Source of the DNA: Ovoidimarina sp038744785 | Lineage (GTDB): Bacteria > Pseudomonadota > Alphaproteobacteria > Rhodobacterales > Rhodobacteraceae | Length of the DNA: 64,000 bases | Assembly: GCA_038744785.1 (NCBI GenBank) | Contig: JBCDLX010000005.1 | Location: 140,118 to 204,117 of the forward strand | Reading direction: 5' to 3' | Shown here: in pieces, positions 7,701-16,646 of the stretch | How positions within the stretch are numbered: the stretch's first letter is position 1 | Layout of the letters: the number at the start of each line of letters is the position of its first letter | Notes under the pieces: model-generated | The model's database searches: none | Seen by the model: the letters and a program-made list of their open reading frames with translations, nothing else | Told to the model about the DNA's origin: nothing | Translations under genes and position numbers: made by a program

Positions 7701-9129
7701 GGGTCGCCGCCGCGGCTGCGGCCATCGCCTCGACCCCGAAGAGGTTGATGACCCCAAGCACCATCGCCACAGCGCTGACCATCAAAAACGCGGTCAGAAC
7801 AGGCGAACCGCCCGGGTCTAGCTCTTGTCCCTCTTCTCCAAAGTACATCAGGTAGACAAGCCGAAGATAATAGAACGCTCCGATCACCGATGCGATGACA
7901 CCCGCGATGGCAAGCCAGGCCAGACCGGCTTCTACCGCCGCGAGCAGGACATAGTACTTTCCGAAAAACCCGACCAGTGGCGGCACGCCCGCGAGGCTGA
8001 ACAACAGGACAAGCATTGCAAGCGCACGGCCTGGAGAAACCTTGGAATACTGGTTCAGCGACGCGATATCGACCACCTGTTGCCCGTCGCGCTCCATAGA
8101 CAGGATAAAGGCAAAGGTGCCCACGTTCATCGTCACGTATATGGCCATGTAGACAAGCATGGCCTGCACCCCGAACGCCGTCCCCGCGGCAAGACCCATC
8201 AGGGCGAAACCCATATGTGCAATCGACGAATACGCCATCAGGCGCTTGATGTTCTTCTGCCCTATCGCAGCAACTGCACCAAGGAACATCGACAAGACGC
8301 TAAGAAGCGCAAGCACCTGGCTCCAGTCGGACACAACGCCCCCGAATGCATCGTGAACAACGCGCGCAAACAGGGCCATCGCTGCAACCTTGGGCGCGGT
8401 GGCGAAGAAGGCTGTCACGGGCGTCGGCGCGCCCTCATAGACGTCTGGGGTCCACATATGGAACGGTACGGCAGAGATCTTGAAGGCAAGGCCCGTGATC
8501 AGGAAGACAAGACCGAATAAGAGCCCTAGCGGCATGTCCCCCTCGGCCGCGACCGAGATGATGCCCGCAAACAGTGTCGTTCCCGCATAGCCGTAGGTCA
8601 GGGATGCCCCATAAAGCAACAGACCAGAACTCAGCGCACCAAGGACAAAATACTTCAACCCCGCCTCGGTCGACTTGATGCTGTCGCGCCGCAACGATGC
8701 AACGACGTAAAGCGACAGCGACTGTAGCTCGAGCCCCATGTAGAGCGTCAAAAGATCGCCGGCGGACACCATCACCATCATCCCAACCGCCGACAGCGCG
8801 ATGAGTATTGGATACTCGAACCGTAACAGGTCCCGCCGCACCATATAGCCTTGGCTCATCACCAGAACCGCGGCGGCCGATACGAGGATCATAACCTTGG
8901 CAAAGCGTGAGAACGCATCGTCGACGAAGGCACCGGTAAAGGCCACGTTTGTCGCCTGACCCCCGAGGCCGATCCAGCCCGCCAGAACGACGAAGAGACC
9001 GGCGGTCACCCATACTAGAAGCGGCGCAGTCTTGTCCTTCGACGTGTAGACAGCAAAAAGTAGCGCGCCCATGGCAAACGCGGCCAGGATGGCCTCGGGG
9101 ATGATCGCGGTGAAATCTGCGCTTGTCAT
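7690..9129 (-). CDS. nuoN: NADH-quinone oxidoreductase subunit N
   Basis: NuoN is one of three antiporter-like membrane subunits of complex I and takes part in proton pumping. The 479-aa protein is almost entirely hydrophobic with about 14 predicted helices, the Proton_antipo_M domain (LTLYMGLELQSLSLYV near 115) and the conserved Lys-bearing helix region (IKRLMAYSSIAHMGF near 300). I take ATG at 9129, 11 bases after the nuoM stop and matching the family start; an upstream in-frame codon at 9174 would read through the end of nuoM. It ends within the beginning of birA. Confidence 0.96.
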   Translation of the reverse strand: MTSADFTAIIPEAILAAFAMGALLFAVYTSKDKTAPLLVWVTAGLFVVLAGWIGLGGQATNVAFTGAFVDDAFSRFAKVMILVSAAAVLVMSQGYMVRRDLLRFEYPILIALSAVGMMVMVSAGDLLTLYMGLELQSLSLYVVASLRRDSIKSTEAGLKYFVLGALSSGLLLYGASLTYGYAGTTLFAGIISVAAEGDMPLGLLFGLVFLITGLAFKISAVPFHMWTPDVYEGAPTPVTAFFATAPKVAAMALFARVVHDAFGGVVSDWSQVLALLSVLSMFLGAVAAIGQKNIKRLMAYSSIAHMGFALMGLAAGTAFGVQAMLVYMAIYVTMNVGTFAFILSMERDGQQVVDIASLNQYSKVSPGRALAMLVLLFSLAGVPPLVGFFGKYYVLLAAVEAGLAWLAIAGVIASVIGAFYYLRLVYLMYFGEEGQELDPGGSPVLTAFLMVSAVAMVLGVINLFGVEAMAAAAAATLVN

Positions 9130-9139
9130 CGCATTGCCC

Positions 9140-10681
9140 TCAATTCTCGGCGATCCGGGGGGCCACGGCATCAAGCGATGCTTGATAATCCGTGACCAAC
9201 GCCTCGACGGACGGCCCGATCATATCCGTAACCAAGCTCGGATAGACCCCCAAAAGAAGCGTCATCACGATCAGGGGTACGAACACCACACGCTCGCGCA
9301 CGCCCATGTCGGTAATCGACTTCAGGCTTTCCTTGATCAGTTCGCCCATCACCACGCGTCGGTAAAGCCAGAGTGCGTAAGCTGCTGACAAGATAACGCC
9401 CGTCGCGGCAACGGCTGCAACCCAGGTGTTGACCTGGAACACCCCCAGGATCGTAAGGAATTCGCCGACGAAGCCCGACGTGCCCGGCAAGCCGACATTG
9501 GCCATCGTGAACAGCATGAAGACCGCCGCATAGGCCGGCATCCGGTTCACAAGCCCGCCATAGGCGTCGATGTCGCGTGTGTGCATCCTGTCATAGATCA
9601 CCCCGACGCACAGAAAGAGGGCCCCCGAAATAAAACCGTGGCTCAGCATCTGGAAGATCGCGCCATCAACGCCTTGTTGGTTCGCCGCAAATATGCCCAT
9701 CGTAACAAATCCCATATGCGCGACCGACGAATAGGCAATGAGTTTCTTCATATCCTTCTGTGCGAGCGCAACCAGCGACGTATAGACGATCGCAATCGCA
9801 GACATCCAAAGGACAAGGGGCGCCCAAATATCCGAGGCCACCGGGAACATCGGCAGGCTGAACCGCAAGAACCCGTACCCGCCCATTTTCAGAAGGATAG
9901 CGGCCAGCACAACAGACCCGGCGGTCGGCGCCTGAACGTGCGCATCCGGCAACCAGGTATGGACCGGCCACATCGGCATCTTCACCGCAAAGCTGGCAAA
10001 GAACGCCAGCCACATCAACGTCTGCGCGCCGCCGACGATATGGATGCCCAGCACCTCGATATCGCCAAATGCGAAGTTGTGATTCAGAAGCGTTGGGATA
10101 TCGGTCGTGCCGGCATCGACATACATCGCGATCATCGCGACCAGCATCAGGACCGAGCCAAGGAAGGTATAAAGGAAGAATTTGAACGACGCATAGATCC
10201 TGTCCTTCCCGCCCCAGATGCCGATAACCAGGAACATCGGGATCAGACCGCCTTCGAAGAACAGGTAGAACAGCACCAGATCAAGCGCCACAAAGACGCC
10301 AATCATCAGCGTTTCCAGCACCAGAAACGCAATCATGTATTCCTTTATTCGGGTTTGAACCTCCCAAGCGCTCAGGACGACAAGGGGCATCAGAAACGTT
10401 GTCAGCATCACAAAGAGAATTGAGATGCCGTCGACACCGACCTTGTAGGTCAGCCCCAGAATCCACTCATGCTCTTCGACGAACTGAAAGCCGGTGTCCT
10501 GCCGATCAAAACCGGTCAGCAGGAAGATCGACGCAATAAAGGTCGCCACCGTCGCGTAAAGCGCGATGCGCTTGGTGTTTCTGTGCGCGGCTTCGTCGTC
10601 ACCCCTCGGCCCAATGAACGCAAGGATCGCGGCGGCGAGCAAGGGAAGGAAGGTAACGAGCGAGATCAGCGAATTCGACAT
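9140..10681 (-). CDS. nuoM: NADH-quinone oxidoreductase subunit M
   Basis: NuoM is an antiporter-like proton-pumping subunit of complex I. The 513-aa protein has about 14 helices, the EWILGLTYKVGVDGIS segment early on, the conserved glutamate helix (VLFYLFFEGGLIPMFL) and KKLIAYSSVAHMGF in the central antiporter domain. The ATG at 10681 shares one base with the nuoL stop (TGATG), so the two are translationally coupled. A longer frame start at 10711 is less likely because it would overlap nuoL by 30 bases. Confidence 0.97.
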   Translation of the reverse strand: MSNSLISLVTFLPLLAAAILAFIGPRGDDEAAHRNTKRIALYATVATFIASIFLLTGFDRQDTGFQFVEEHEWILGLTYKVGVDGISILFVMLTTFLMPLVVLSAWEVQTRIKEYMIAFLVLETLMIGVFVALDLVLFYLFFEGGLIPMFLVIGIWGGKDRIYASFKFFLYTFLGSVLMLVAMIAMYVDAGTTDIPTLLNHNFAFGDIEVLGIHIVGGAQTLMWLAFFASFAVKMPMWPVHTWLPDAHVQAPTAGSVVLAAILLKMGGYGFLRFSLPMFPVASDIWAPLVLWMSAIAIVYTSLVALAQKDMKKLIAYSSVAHMGFVTMGIFAANQQGVDGAIFQMLSHGFISGALFLCVGVIYDRMHTRDIDAYGGLVNRMPAYAAVFMLFTMANVGLPGTSGFVGEFLTILGVFQVNTWVAAVAATGVILSAAYALWLYRRVVMGELIKESLKSITDMGVRERVVFVPLIVMTLLLGVYPSLVTDMIGPSVEALVTDYQASLDAVAPRIAEN

Positions 10682-12813
10682 CACTCGCCTCCGCCAGCGA
10701 TCGTCATCCAAGAGATCAGGATGACAACACCAATTACCATCGCGAACGCGTAGGTGAAGATATAGCCGGACTGCGCGCGGCCTGCGAGACGGGTAAAAAA
10801 CGGCACAATCCCCATTGCCAGTCCGTTGATACCCCCGTCGATTACTGCGCCGTCACCCCGCGTCCAAAGAAAGTTCCCGAGCCATTTCGCGGGGCGCACA
10901 AAGAGGAAATCGTATGCCTCGTCGAAGTACCACTTGTTGAGAAGAAAGAGGTACAGAGGACGCTGATTCTCGGCCAGCTTCTTCGGCCAGTCAGGTCGGC
11001 GGATGTACATCTGGTAGGCTGTCAGGAACCCAAGGACCATCGCCACGAACGGCGAAAGCTTGACCCAAATCGGAACGTAATGCGCGTCGTGCAGAACGTG
11101 GTTGTCGGGATGCATATAAATCGCGCCCTCGCCCGGGTCGGCATGTGACCCCGCGCCATCAGCGTCCCCATGATCACCACCCGCGCCGTCGGTTTCTTCG
11201 CCGGCGGCCAACGCCGCTCCAAGCAGGGCCAAGGCGGCGTGGTCATCCTTCGCCGCGTCGTGAGACCCGGGAATTCCAAAGAACTTCTGAACCTTGACCT
11301 CGTCTCCGAAGAAAGGCTTGTACCAGATCATGCCGGCGAAAATCGCGCCCAGCGCCAGGACCCCCAGCGGGATCAGCATTGTGTTCGGGCTCTCATGGAC
11401 GTGCTCATGGGTATGCTTGTCGCCCCTGGGCGCGCCGTAGAAAGTAAGGAACATCAGCCGCCAGGAATAGAAGCTGGTGAAAAGTGCCGCTACGACGAGC
11501 GAACAGAACGCAAATCCAGCCGCCATCGTTCCCCCGGCAAAGGCGCTTTCGATAACTGCGTCTTTCGACACAAAGCCCGCAAAACCGACCGGAAAGCCAA
11601 GGTAAAGAAGCGGAATACCGACGCCCGTGATCGCAAGCGTCCCGATCATCATTGCCCAGAATGTGTAGGGCAGCTTGTCCTTCAGACCGCCGTAATTCCG
11701 CATGTCCTGTTCATGGTGCATCCCGTGGATCACCGAACCCGCGCCAAGAAACAGCATTGCCTTGAAGAAGGCATGCGTGAACAGGTGAAACATCGCGACC
11801 GAGTAGACACCAACGCCAGCGGCTACAAACATGTAGCCCAATTGCGAGCACGTCGAATAGGCGATCACACGCTTGATGTCGTTCTGCACAAGACCGACGG
11901 TGGCGGCAAAAAACGCCGTCACTGCACCAATGTAAACGATAAAGGTTTTGGCATGCGGCGCGAACTCGATCACCGGGGACATGCGACAGACCAGAAACAC
12001 ACCCGCCGTCACCATGGTTGCAGCGTGGATCAGGGCCGAGACAGGCGTGGGACCCTCCATCGCGTCGGGAAGCCAAGTGTGCAGAAACAGCTGCGCCGAC
12101 TTCCCCATTGCGCCGATGAACAAAAGAAACGCCACCAGTTCAACGGCGCTTACGTTCATCCACAGGAAGGAAATCTCGGTTTCCGCCAAAGTCGGAGCGG
12201 CAGCAAAGATGTCGTCCATCCGGATCGAGTCGACCAGAAAGAAGATCGTCGCGATCCCAAGAAGAAACCCGAAATCTCCCACACGGTTGACGACGAAGGC
12301 CTTGATTGCAGCGGCGTTTGCACTGGGCTTCCGGAAATAAAAACCGATCAGGAGGTACGAGGCGAGGCCCACACCCTCCCAGCCAAAAAACAGCTGCACA
12401 AGGTTGTCCGCCGTGACCAACATCAGCATCGCAAAGGTAAAGAGGCTGAGATAGGCGAAAAAGCGCGGACGGTAGCTTTCGTCTTCGCCGAAGTTTTCGT
12501 CATGCGCCATGTAGCCGAAAGAGTACAAGTGCACGAGCGCAGACACGCTGGTGATGACAATCAGCATAATCGCCGTCAGCCTGTCGAGCCGGATTGACCA
12601 GTCCGTGCTAAGCGAGCCGCTTTCGATCCAGCGTAGAACTTGGATTTGCTGCAATTCGCCATCATGGCCAAGGAATACGATCCAACTCAGAAGCATCGAC
12701 AGGAACAGAAAACCCGTCGCCGTCCATTGCGCCGCGAGTTCGCCGATCACGCGCCAGCCGAAGCCACACAATATGGCGCCGACAAGCGGGGCAAAAAGGA
12801 TGATCGTTTCCAT
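10681..12813 (-). CDS. nuoL: NADH-quinone oxidoreductase subunit L
   Basis: NuoL is the distal antiporter-like subunit of complex I with the long lateral helix. At 710 aa it is longer than the E. coli protein (613) and close to Paracoccus Nqo12. N-terminal and central antiporter domains are visible (LVQLFFGWEGVGLASYLLIG near 137; DIKRVIAYSTCSQLGYMF near 318). The extra length is a hydrophilic, His/Asp/Gly-rich insertion: HTHEHVHE near 462 and a stretch around 515-580 with many His and Asp, before the C-terminal helices. The ATG at 12813 is six bases from the nuoK stop. Confidence 0.97.
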   Translation of the reverse strand: METIILFAPLVGAILCGFGWRVIGELAAQWTATGFLFLSMLLSWIVFLGHDGELQQIQVLRWIESGSLSTDWSIRLDRLTAIMLIVITSVSALVHLYSFGYMAHDENFGEDESYRPRFFAYLSLFTFAMLMLVTADNLVQLFFGWEGVGLASYLLIGFYFRKPSANAAAIKAFVVNRVGDFGFLLGIATIFFLVDSIRMDDIFAAAPTLAETEISFLWMNVSAVELVAFLLFIGAMGKSAQLFLHTWLPDAMEGPTPVSALIHAATMVTAGVFLVCRMSPVIEFAPHAKTFIVYIGAVTAFFAATVGLVQNDIKRVIAYSTCSQLGYMFVAAGVGVYSVAMFHLFTHAFFKAMLFLGAGSVIHGMHHEQDMRNYGGLKDKLPYTFWAMMIGTLAITGVGIPLLYLGFPVGFAGFVSKDAVIESAFAGGTMAAGFAFCSLVVAALFTSFYSWRLMFLTFYGAPRGDKHTHEHVHESPNTMLIPLGVLALGAIFAGMIWYKPFFGDEVKVQKFFGIPGSHDAAKDDHAALALLGAALAAGEETDGAGGDHGDADGAGSHADPGEGAIYMHPDNHVLHDAHYVPIWVKLSPFVAMVLGFLTAYQMYIRRPDWPKKLAENQRPLYLFLLNKWYFDEAYDFLFVRPAKWLGNFLWTRGDGAVIDGGINGLAMGIVPFFTRLAGRAQSGYIFTYAFAMVIGVVILISWMTIAGGGE

Positions 12814-12819
12814 ATCAGA

Positions 12820-13125
12820 TCAGCCTTTCATGACGTTGACGTCTTCGACGTCGATCGTCCCGCGGTTTCGGAAGAAACAGACGAGGATCGCCAGCCCGAT
12901 CGCAGCCTCTGCCGCTGCGACGGTTAGGATAAAGAGTGTGAAGACCTGTCCGACAAGGTCCTGAAGATGGGCCGAGAACGCGACGAAATTGATGTTCACG
13001 GCCAGAAGGATCAATTCGATCGACATCAGAAGGATGATGATGTTCTTGCGGTTCAGAAACAGCCCGAACACGCCGATCACAAAAAGCGCCGCCGCCACTG
13101 CGAGGTAATGTTCAAGTCCCACCAT
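12820..13125 (-). CDS. nuoK: NADH-quinone oxidoreductase subunit K
   Basis: NuoK is a small membrane subunit of the complex I proton pump. The 101-aa protein has three hydrophobic helices and the two conserved membrane glutamates (MSIELILLAVN and TVAAAEAAIGLAI). The start ATG at 13125 matches the family N-terminus (MVGLEHYLAV); it is preceded by GAGGAACCCCGATGG-like sequence with GAGGAA about 8-13 bases upstream. An open frame extends further upstream but belongs to the spacer. An 80-base spacer separates it from the preceding accessory gene. Confidence 0.96.
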   Translation of the reverse strand: MVGLEHYLAVAAALFVIGVFGLFLNRKNIIILLMSIELILLAVNINFVAFSAHLQDLVGQVFTLFILTVAAAEAAIGLAILVCFFRNRGTIDVEDVNVMKG

Positions 13126-13205
13126 CGGGGTTCCTCGTCTCTGGTCCGGGCAGCGTAACTGCCCCTCATCTGTATTGCGCCCCGGACCCGGCCCGAAGCG
13201 CGTCT

Positions 13206-13706
13206 TCAGCCCGCGTAGGGCGTTTTGGTGCCGCGCGCATCCGGGTAGAAAGCGGCGCAAGCACAGGTTTCTGCATCTGCCACAGCGATCTCGATGTCGC
13301 GACCTGTGCCATCAAGCACGCTGGCCAATCGACGGAAAGAAAACAACTCTGGCGCTGCGCGAAGTTCACGCGCGATCAATGCAATAGCCTTCTCGGTTCG
13401 GTCGAACGACCGCTCGGACACGCGCTCTTCGCGTACGCGTGTACGCAGAAACTCTCCGCTGTGGCAGGTCATGATCACGAGATCGGTATAGACGCCTTCC
13501 TGGCTCCACCATTCGGCATAGCCCACGCGCCCGCCGCCGAAGTCGCGGTGCCCGGTTTCGCCGCCGTGGCTGACATGGGTGGTTCGGTCACACGCCGTAG
13601 GGACAACTGCCAGAGCCGCGGTGCATGTCGTCAGAAGGGCAGCGGCCGCAAGATAAAGCCTTGGGCAAAAACGCGCCCCGCCGCGATCCTTTGAGCGGCC
13701 GGGCAT
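13206..13706 (-). CDS. Exported cysteine-containing protein of unknown function in the nuo cluster
   Basis: A 166-aa protein whose first 35-40 residues look like a signal peptide (basic start, then YLAAAALLTTCTAALAVVPTA). The predicted mature part has four cysteines (TACD, MTCH and ETCAC), suggesting disulfides in the periplasm. No family is recognised. Its ATG at 13706 overlaps the nuoJ stop by one base (TGATG), so it is translated together with nuoJ. It lies between nuoJ and nuoK, a place where Paracoccus-type clusters also carry unidentified genes. A role in complex I assembly or membrane anchoring is only a guess from location. Confidence 0.7.
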   Translation of the reverse strand: MPGRSKDRGGARFCPRLYLAAAALLTTCTAALAVVPTACDRTTHVSHGGETGHRDFGGGRVGYAEWWSQEGVYTDLVIMTCHSGEFLRTRVREERVSERSFDRTEKAIALIARELRAAPELFSFRRLASVLDGTGRDIEIAVADAETCACAAFYPDARGTKTPYAG

Positions 13707-14317
13707 CAGGACAGCCCCTGCCCCGGCTTGACGTCCTTAAGCTCCAGCGCCTTGGCCGGATCGCGGTACATCTGCGCCAGTACGTCCTGTCGCTTGATAT
13801 CCGCCCGGTGCCGCAGCGTCAGAAGGATCGCGCCGATCATGGCCACCAAAAGCACAAGGCCCGCCAGTTGGAACATCAGGAAGAAGCGATCATACAGGAT
13901 CTGGCCAAGCGCCTTGGTGTTGTGTACATCGCCCGGCGTTTCGGCCATGCGCAGGCTTTCAGCATCTTCCGACACGGTCCAGACCCCGAACGCGATGCCA
14001 AGCTGCATCAGAAGTACGACACCGATCAGAAGCGCCAGGGGCACGTACTTCGCCATCTCGGCCTTCAGTTCCGAGAAATCGACATCCAGCATCATAACGA
14101 CGAACAGAAACAAAACTGCGACCGCGCCCACGTAGACGATGATCAACAGCATCGCGACGAACTCGGCGCCCACCAGGACAAAGAGACCCGCCGAGGACAA
14201 GAACGCCAGGATCAGCCACAGCACCGAATGGACGGGATTGCGGCTGATGACAGTGAACAGCCCACCCACCAGCGTCGAAGCCGCAAACAGGTAGAACGCA
14301 AACGAAATCGCCGTCAT
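13706..14317 (-). CDS. nuoJ: NADH-quinone oxidoreductase subunit J
   Basis: NuoJ is a membrane subunit of complex I; its third helix contains the pi-bulge involved in coupling. The 203-aa protein has five predicted helices and the typical VYVGAVAVLFLFVVMML segment near 60-77. Its ATG overlaps the stop of the preceding carboxymuconolactone-decarboxylase-like gene (ATGA). The C-terminal tail is hydrophilic and faces the next accessory gene, whose start overlaps the nuoJ stop. Confidence 0.97.
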   Translation of the reverse strand: MTAISFAFYLFAASTLVGGLFTVISRNPVHSVLWLILAFLSSAGLFVLVGAEFVAMLLIIVYVGAVAVLFLFVVMMLDVDFSELKAEMAKYVPLALLIGVVLLMQLGIAFGVWTVSEDAESLRMAETPGDVHNTKALGQILYDRFFLMFQLAGLVLLVAMIGAILLTLRHRADIKRQDVLAQMYRDPAKALELKDVKPGQGLS

Positions 14318-14724
14318 TCCTCGGGTCCTTCCGTGTCTTCCATCGCCTCACGCGCGAGGTCCATCGCTTTGGTCATGGCCGGAACACCTCCAAAAACGCC
14401 GACAAGTGCAATGGCTTCCGCAACTTCCTGTTTGGTGGCGCCAGCTTCCAAGGCGTGACGCACCGTAATGCGGATTTGCGCTTCGGCTTGCGCCCCAAGA
14501 ATGGTCAGGGCGCCAAGCGTCAGAAGCATCTTGGTCTTCGCGTCAAGCCCATCGGGATTGAAGGTCTTGCCCATGAACGTTTCCATCATGTCCTTGGGCA
14601 TCGTCGGGATCAGCGCCTCGAACCCCTTTGGCGTGAAGTGTTCCAAGGCCGGATTCATGGCACGGGCCATCTCCTGACCCATCGCCATCATCTCAGCAAA
14701 GGGGTTACGCGGTGCGTCGGTCAT
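14314..14724 (-). CDS. Carboxymuconolactone decarboxylase/AhpD-like fold protein without cysteines
   Basis: The 136-aa protein shows the CMD-type helical core (KTKMLLTLGALTILGAQAEA, then HALEAGATKQEVAEAIALVGVFGGVPA). In AhpD-type members this core carries a catalytic CxxC; here there is no cysteine in the whole protein, so a thiol-redox role is excluded and a structural or non-redox role is more likely. It is tightly embedded: ATGA overlaps join it to nuoI before and nuoJ after. It is therefore produced with complex I, but its function is unknown. Confidence 0.85.
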   Translation of the reverse strand: MTDAPRNPFAEMMAMGQEMARAMNPALEHFTPKGFEALIPTMPKDMMETFMGKTFNPDGLDAKTKMLLTLGALTILGAQAEAQIRITVRHALEAGATKQEVAEAIALVGVFGGVPAMTKAMDLAREAMEDTEGPEE

Positions 14725-15215
14725 CGATACGGCGCGTCCAGTTCAAGATTCTTGGCGATCTCCGCTTCCCACCGTTCGCCGTTCGCAAGCAGCTTTTCCT
14801 TGTTGTAAAACAGCTCTTCGCGCGTCTCGGTCGCGAACTCGAAATTCGGGCCCTCGACGATGGCATCGACCGGGCAAGCTTCCTGACAAAATCCGCAATA
14901 GATGCACTTCGTCATATCGATGTCGTACCGTGTGGTCCGGCGCGAGCCGTCTTCCCGCGGTTCTGCATCGATCGTGATCGCCTGCGCGGGGCAGATCGCC
15001 TCGCAAAGCTTGCAGGCGATGCAGCGTTCTTCCCCATTGGGATAACGGCGCAGCGCGTGTTCGCCCCGGAAACGGGGCGACAGCGGACCCTTTTCGTGGG
15101 GGTAGTTCACAGTGGCTTTCGGCGCGAAGAAGTATTTCAGGCCAAGCTGAAAGCCCTTCACGAAATCCGCGAGAAGGAAGTACTTCCCGGCCCGGTTCCA
15201 GTCGATCTGGGTCAA
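14721..15215 (-). CDS. nuoI: NADH-quinone oxidoreductase subunit I (TTG start)
   Basis: NuoI carries the two [4Fe-4S] clusters N6a and N6b of the complex I peripheral arm. Both ferredoxin motifs are complete: CIACKLCEAICP near 65-76 and CIYCGFCQEACP near 104-115. Length (164 aa) is typical. The start is TTG at 15215, one base after the nuoH stop, supported by GGAGG seven bases upstream and by the family N-terminus (TQIDWNRAGKY). The 3' end overlaps the next gene by four bases. Confidence 0.97.
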   Translation of the reverse strand: MTQIDWNRAGKYFLLADFVKGFQLGLKYFFAPKATVNYPHEKGPLSPRFRGEHALRRYPNGEERCIACKLCEAICPAQAITIDAEPREDGSRRTTRYDIDMTKCIYCGFCQEACPVDAIVEGPNFEFATETREELFYNKEKLLANGERWEAEIAKNLELDAPYR

Positions 15216-15216
15216 G

Positions 15217-16257
15217 TCAGCCTCCGATCAGACCCCAGCGCGCATAAAGCGCGCCGAAGATTTCGAAATGCGCAAGGAAGGACACGACCACCACCCACGC
15301 CAGCGACATTGGCAGGAACACTTTCCACCCGATCCGCATAAGCTGGTCGTACCGGTAGCGCGGTGTGATCGCCTTCACCATCGCGAAAAGGAAGAAGAAG
15401 AATGCCATCTTGCCGACCATCCACAGCGCACCATCAGGCAGACCAGGAATGGGTGACAGCCAACCACCGAAGAACAATAGGCTCATCAGCGCGCACATCA
15501 GGAAAATCGCGATGTATTCGCCCGCCATGAACAGAAGAAAGGGCGTCGATGAGTATTCGACCTGATAGCCGGCCACGAGTTCGGATTCCGCTTCTGGAAG
15601 GTCAAAAGGCGGTCGGTTGGTTTCTGCGAGCGCCGAGATAAAGAACAAGGCCACCATCGGCAGGTGCGGCAACCAGTACCACCCGAAGATCCCCCAATTG
15701 GTGTCCTGGGCAGCGACGATATCGCCGAAGTTCAGCGAGCCTGTGGAGATGATTACGCCAATGATGATCAGGCCGATCGAGACCTCGTAGGAGATCATCT
15801 GCGCCGCAGACCGGAGCGAGCCAAGGAAGGGGTATTTCGAGTTGGACGCCCACCCGCCCATAATCACCCCGTAAACCTCCAGCGATGAGATCGCGAAGAC
15901 ATAGAGGATCGCGACATTGATATCCGACAAGACCCAACGATCATTGAACGGGATCACGGCCCAGGCGATCATCGCAAGGACAAAGGACAGCATGGGCGCA
16001 AGCATAAAAACCGTGCGGTCCGCACCCGCCGGGATCACGATTTCCTTGACCACGTATTTCAGCGCGTCAGCGACCGTTTGCAACAAACCGAACGCCCCCA
16101 CGACGTTCGGACCCCGGCGCATTTGAACGGCAGCCCAGATTTTGCGGTCGCCATAGACAAGGAACAGCAGGCTCACCATCACGAACCCGATCACCAGAAG
16201 GCATTGCGCCGCAATGGTGACTGCGATCCCTAAGGGCGTAGTCAGAAAATCGGTCAT
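15217..16257 (-). CDS. nuoH: NADH-quinone oxidoreductase subunit H
   Basis: NuoH forms the quinone chamber at the junction of peripheral and membrane arms. The 346-aa protein has eight or more helices and the conserved cytoplasmic loops GDRKIWAAVQMRRGPNVVG (near 38) and ETNRPPFDLPEAESELVAGY (near 212), both diagnostic. The ATG at 16257 overlaps the stop of the upstream lipoprotein gene by one base (TGATG). Confidence 0.98.
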   Translation of the reverse strand: MTDFLTTPLGIAVTIAAQCLLVIGFVMVSLLFLVYGDRKIWAAVQMRRGPNVVGAFGLLQTVADALKYVVKEIVIPAGADRTVFMLAPMLSFVLAMIAWAVIPFNDRWVLSDINVAILYVFAISSLEVYGVIMGGWASNSKYPFLGSLRSAAQMISYEVSIGLIIIGVIISTGSLNFGDIVAAQDTNWGIFGWYWLPHLPMVALFFISALAETNRPPFDLPEAESELVAGYQVEYSSTPFLLFMAGEYIAIFLMCALMSLLFFGGWLSPIPGLPDGALWMVGKMAFFFFLFAMVKAITPRYRYDQLMRIGWKVFLPMSLAWVVVVSFLAHFEIFGALYARWGLIGG

Positions 16258-16646
16258 CAGACCCCCGGTATTCCCTGGTCCGCGCACGCGGTCCGTGTCT
16301 CTGTACCGTCCAGCACGAAGTCGCCATCAGGTCGCACGGTTGAAAGTGTGTAAACCGCATCCGCGCGTGCAATACCAGACTCTTCCGACGTCAGAGTGCG
16401 TACATGGCGCGCAAATTCCGCATCGTTTAGCGTCATCGCTTCGGCCAGTGCACAATCTGCATAGGATTTTAACGCCTCTGTGGTGCTGCCCGCGTTCATT
16501 TCGACAGCAACTTGCGCCAAATCATCTGTCAGAAATGTGACCGCAGACCCGCGATACTGTGGCTCTGCGGATGCCGGCGGCTCTAACTCTTGCTGAACGC
16601 AGGCCGTCAGGGTCAAGGCCATCAAAAGCCCCTTGCTTTGCGTCAC
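16257..16646 (-). CDS. Small lipoprotein of unknown function between nuoG and nuoH (GTG start)
   Basis: With a GTG start at 16646, which overlaps the nuoG stop as GTGA, the protein is 129 aa and begins with a lipoprotein signal (one Lys, then LLMALTLTAC; lipid Cys at residue 16). An ATG at 16622 has a better AAGGGG ribosome binding site, but would leave only seven residues before the Cys, too short for export. The mature part has exactly two more cysteines (YADC and RTAC) that could pair. No family is recognised. Its stop overlaps the nuoH start, so it is translated as part of the complex I set. Confidence 0.7.
   Translation of the reverse strand: MTQSKGLLMALTLTACVQQELEPPASAEPQYRGSAVTFLTDDLAQVAVEMNAGSTTEALKSYADCALAEAMTLNDAEFARHVRTLTSEESGIARADAVYTLSTVRPDGDFVLDGTETRTACADQGIPGV

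Noticed and set aside
11170..12597. Long 475-codon open frame on the plus strand opposite nuoL
   Set aside because: It is the antisense of a well-conserved gene; its translation is rich in Arg, His and Gln with no domain, typical of a shadow frame in GC-rich DNA.
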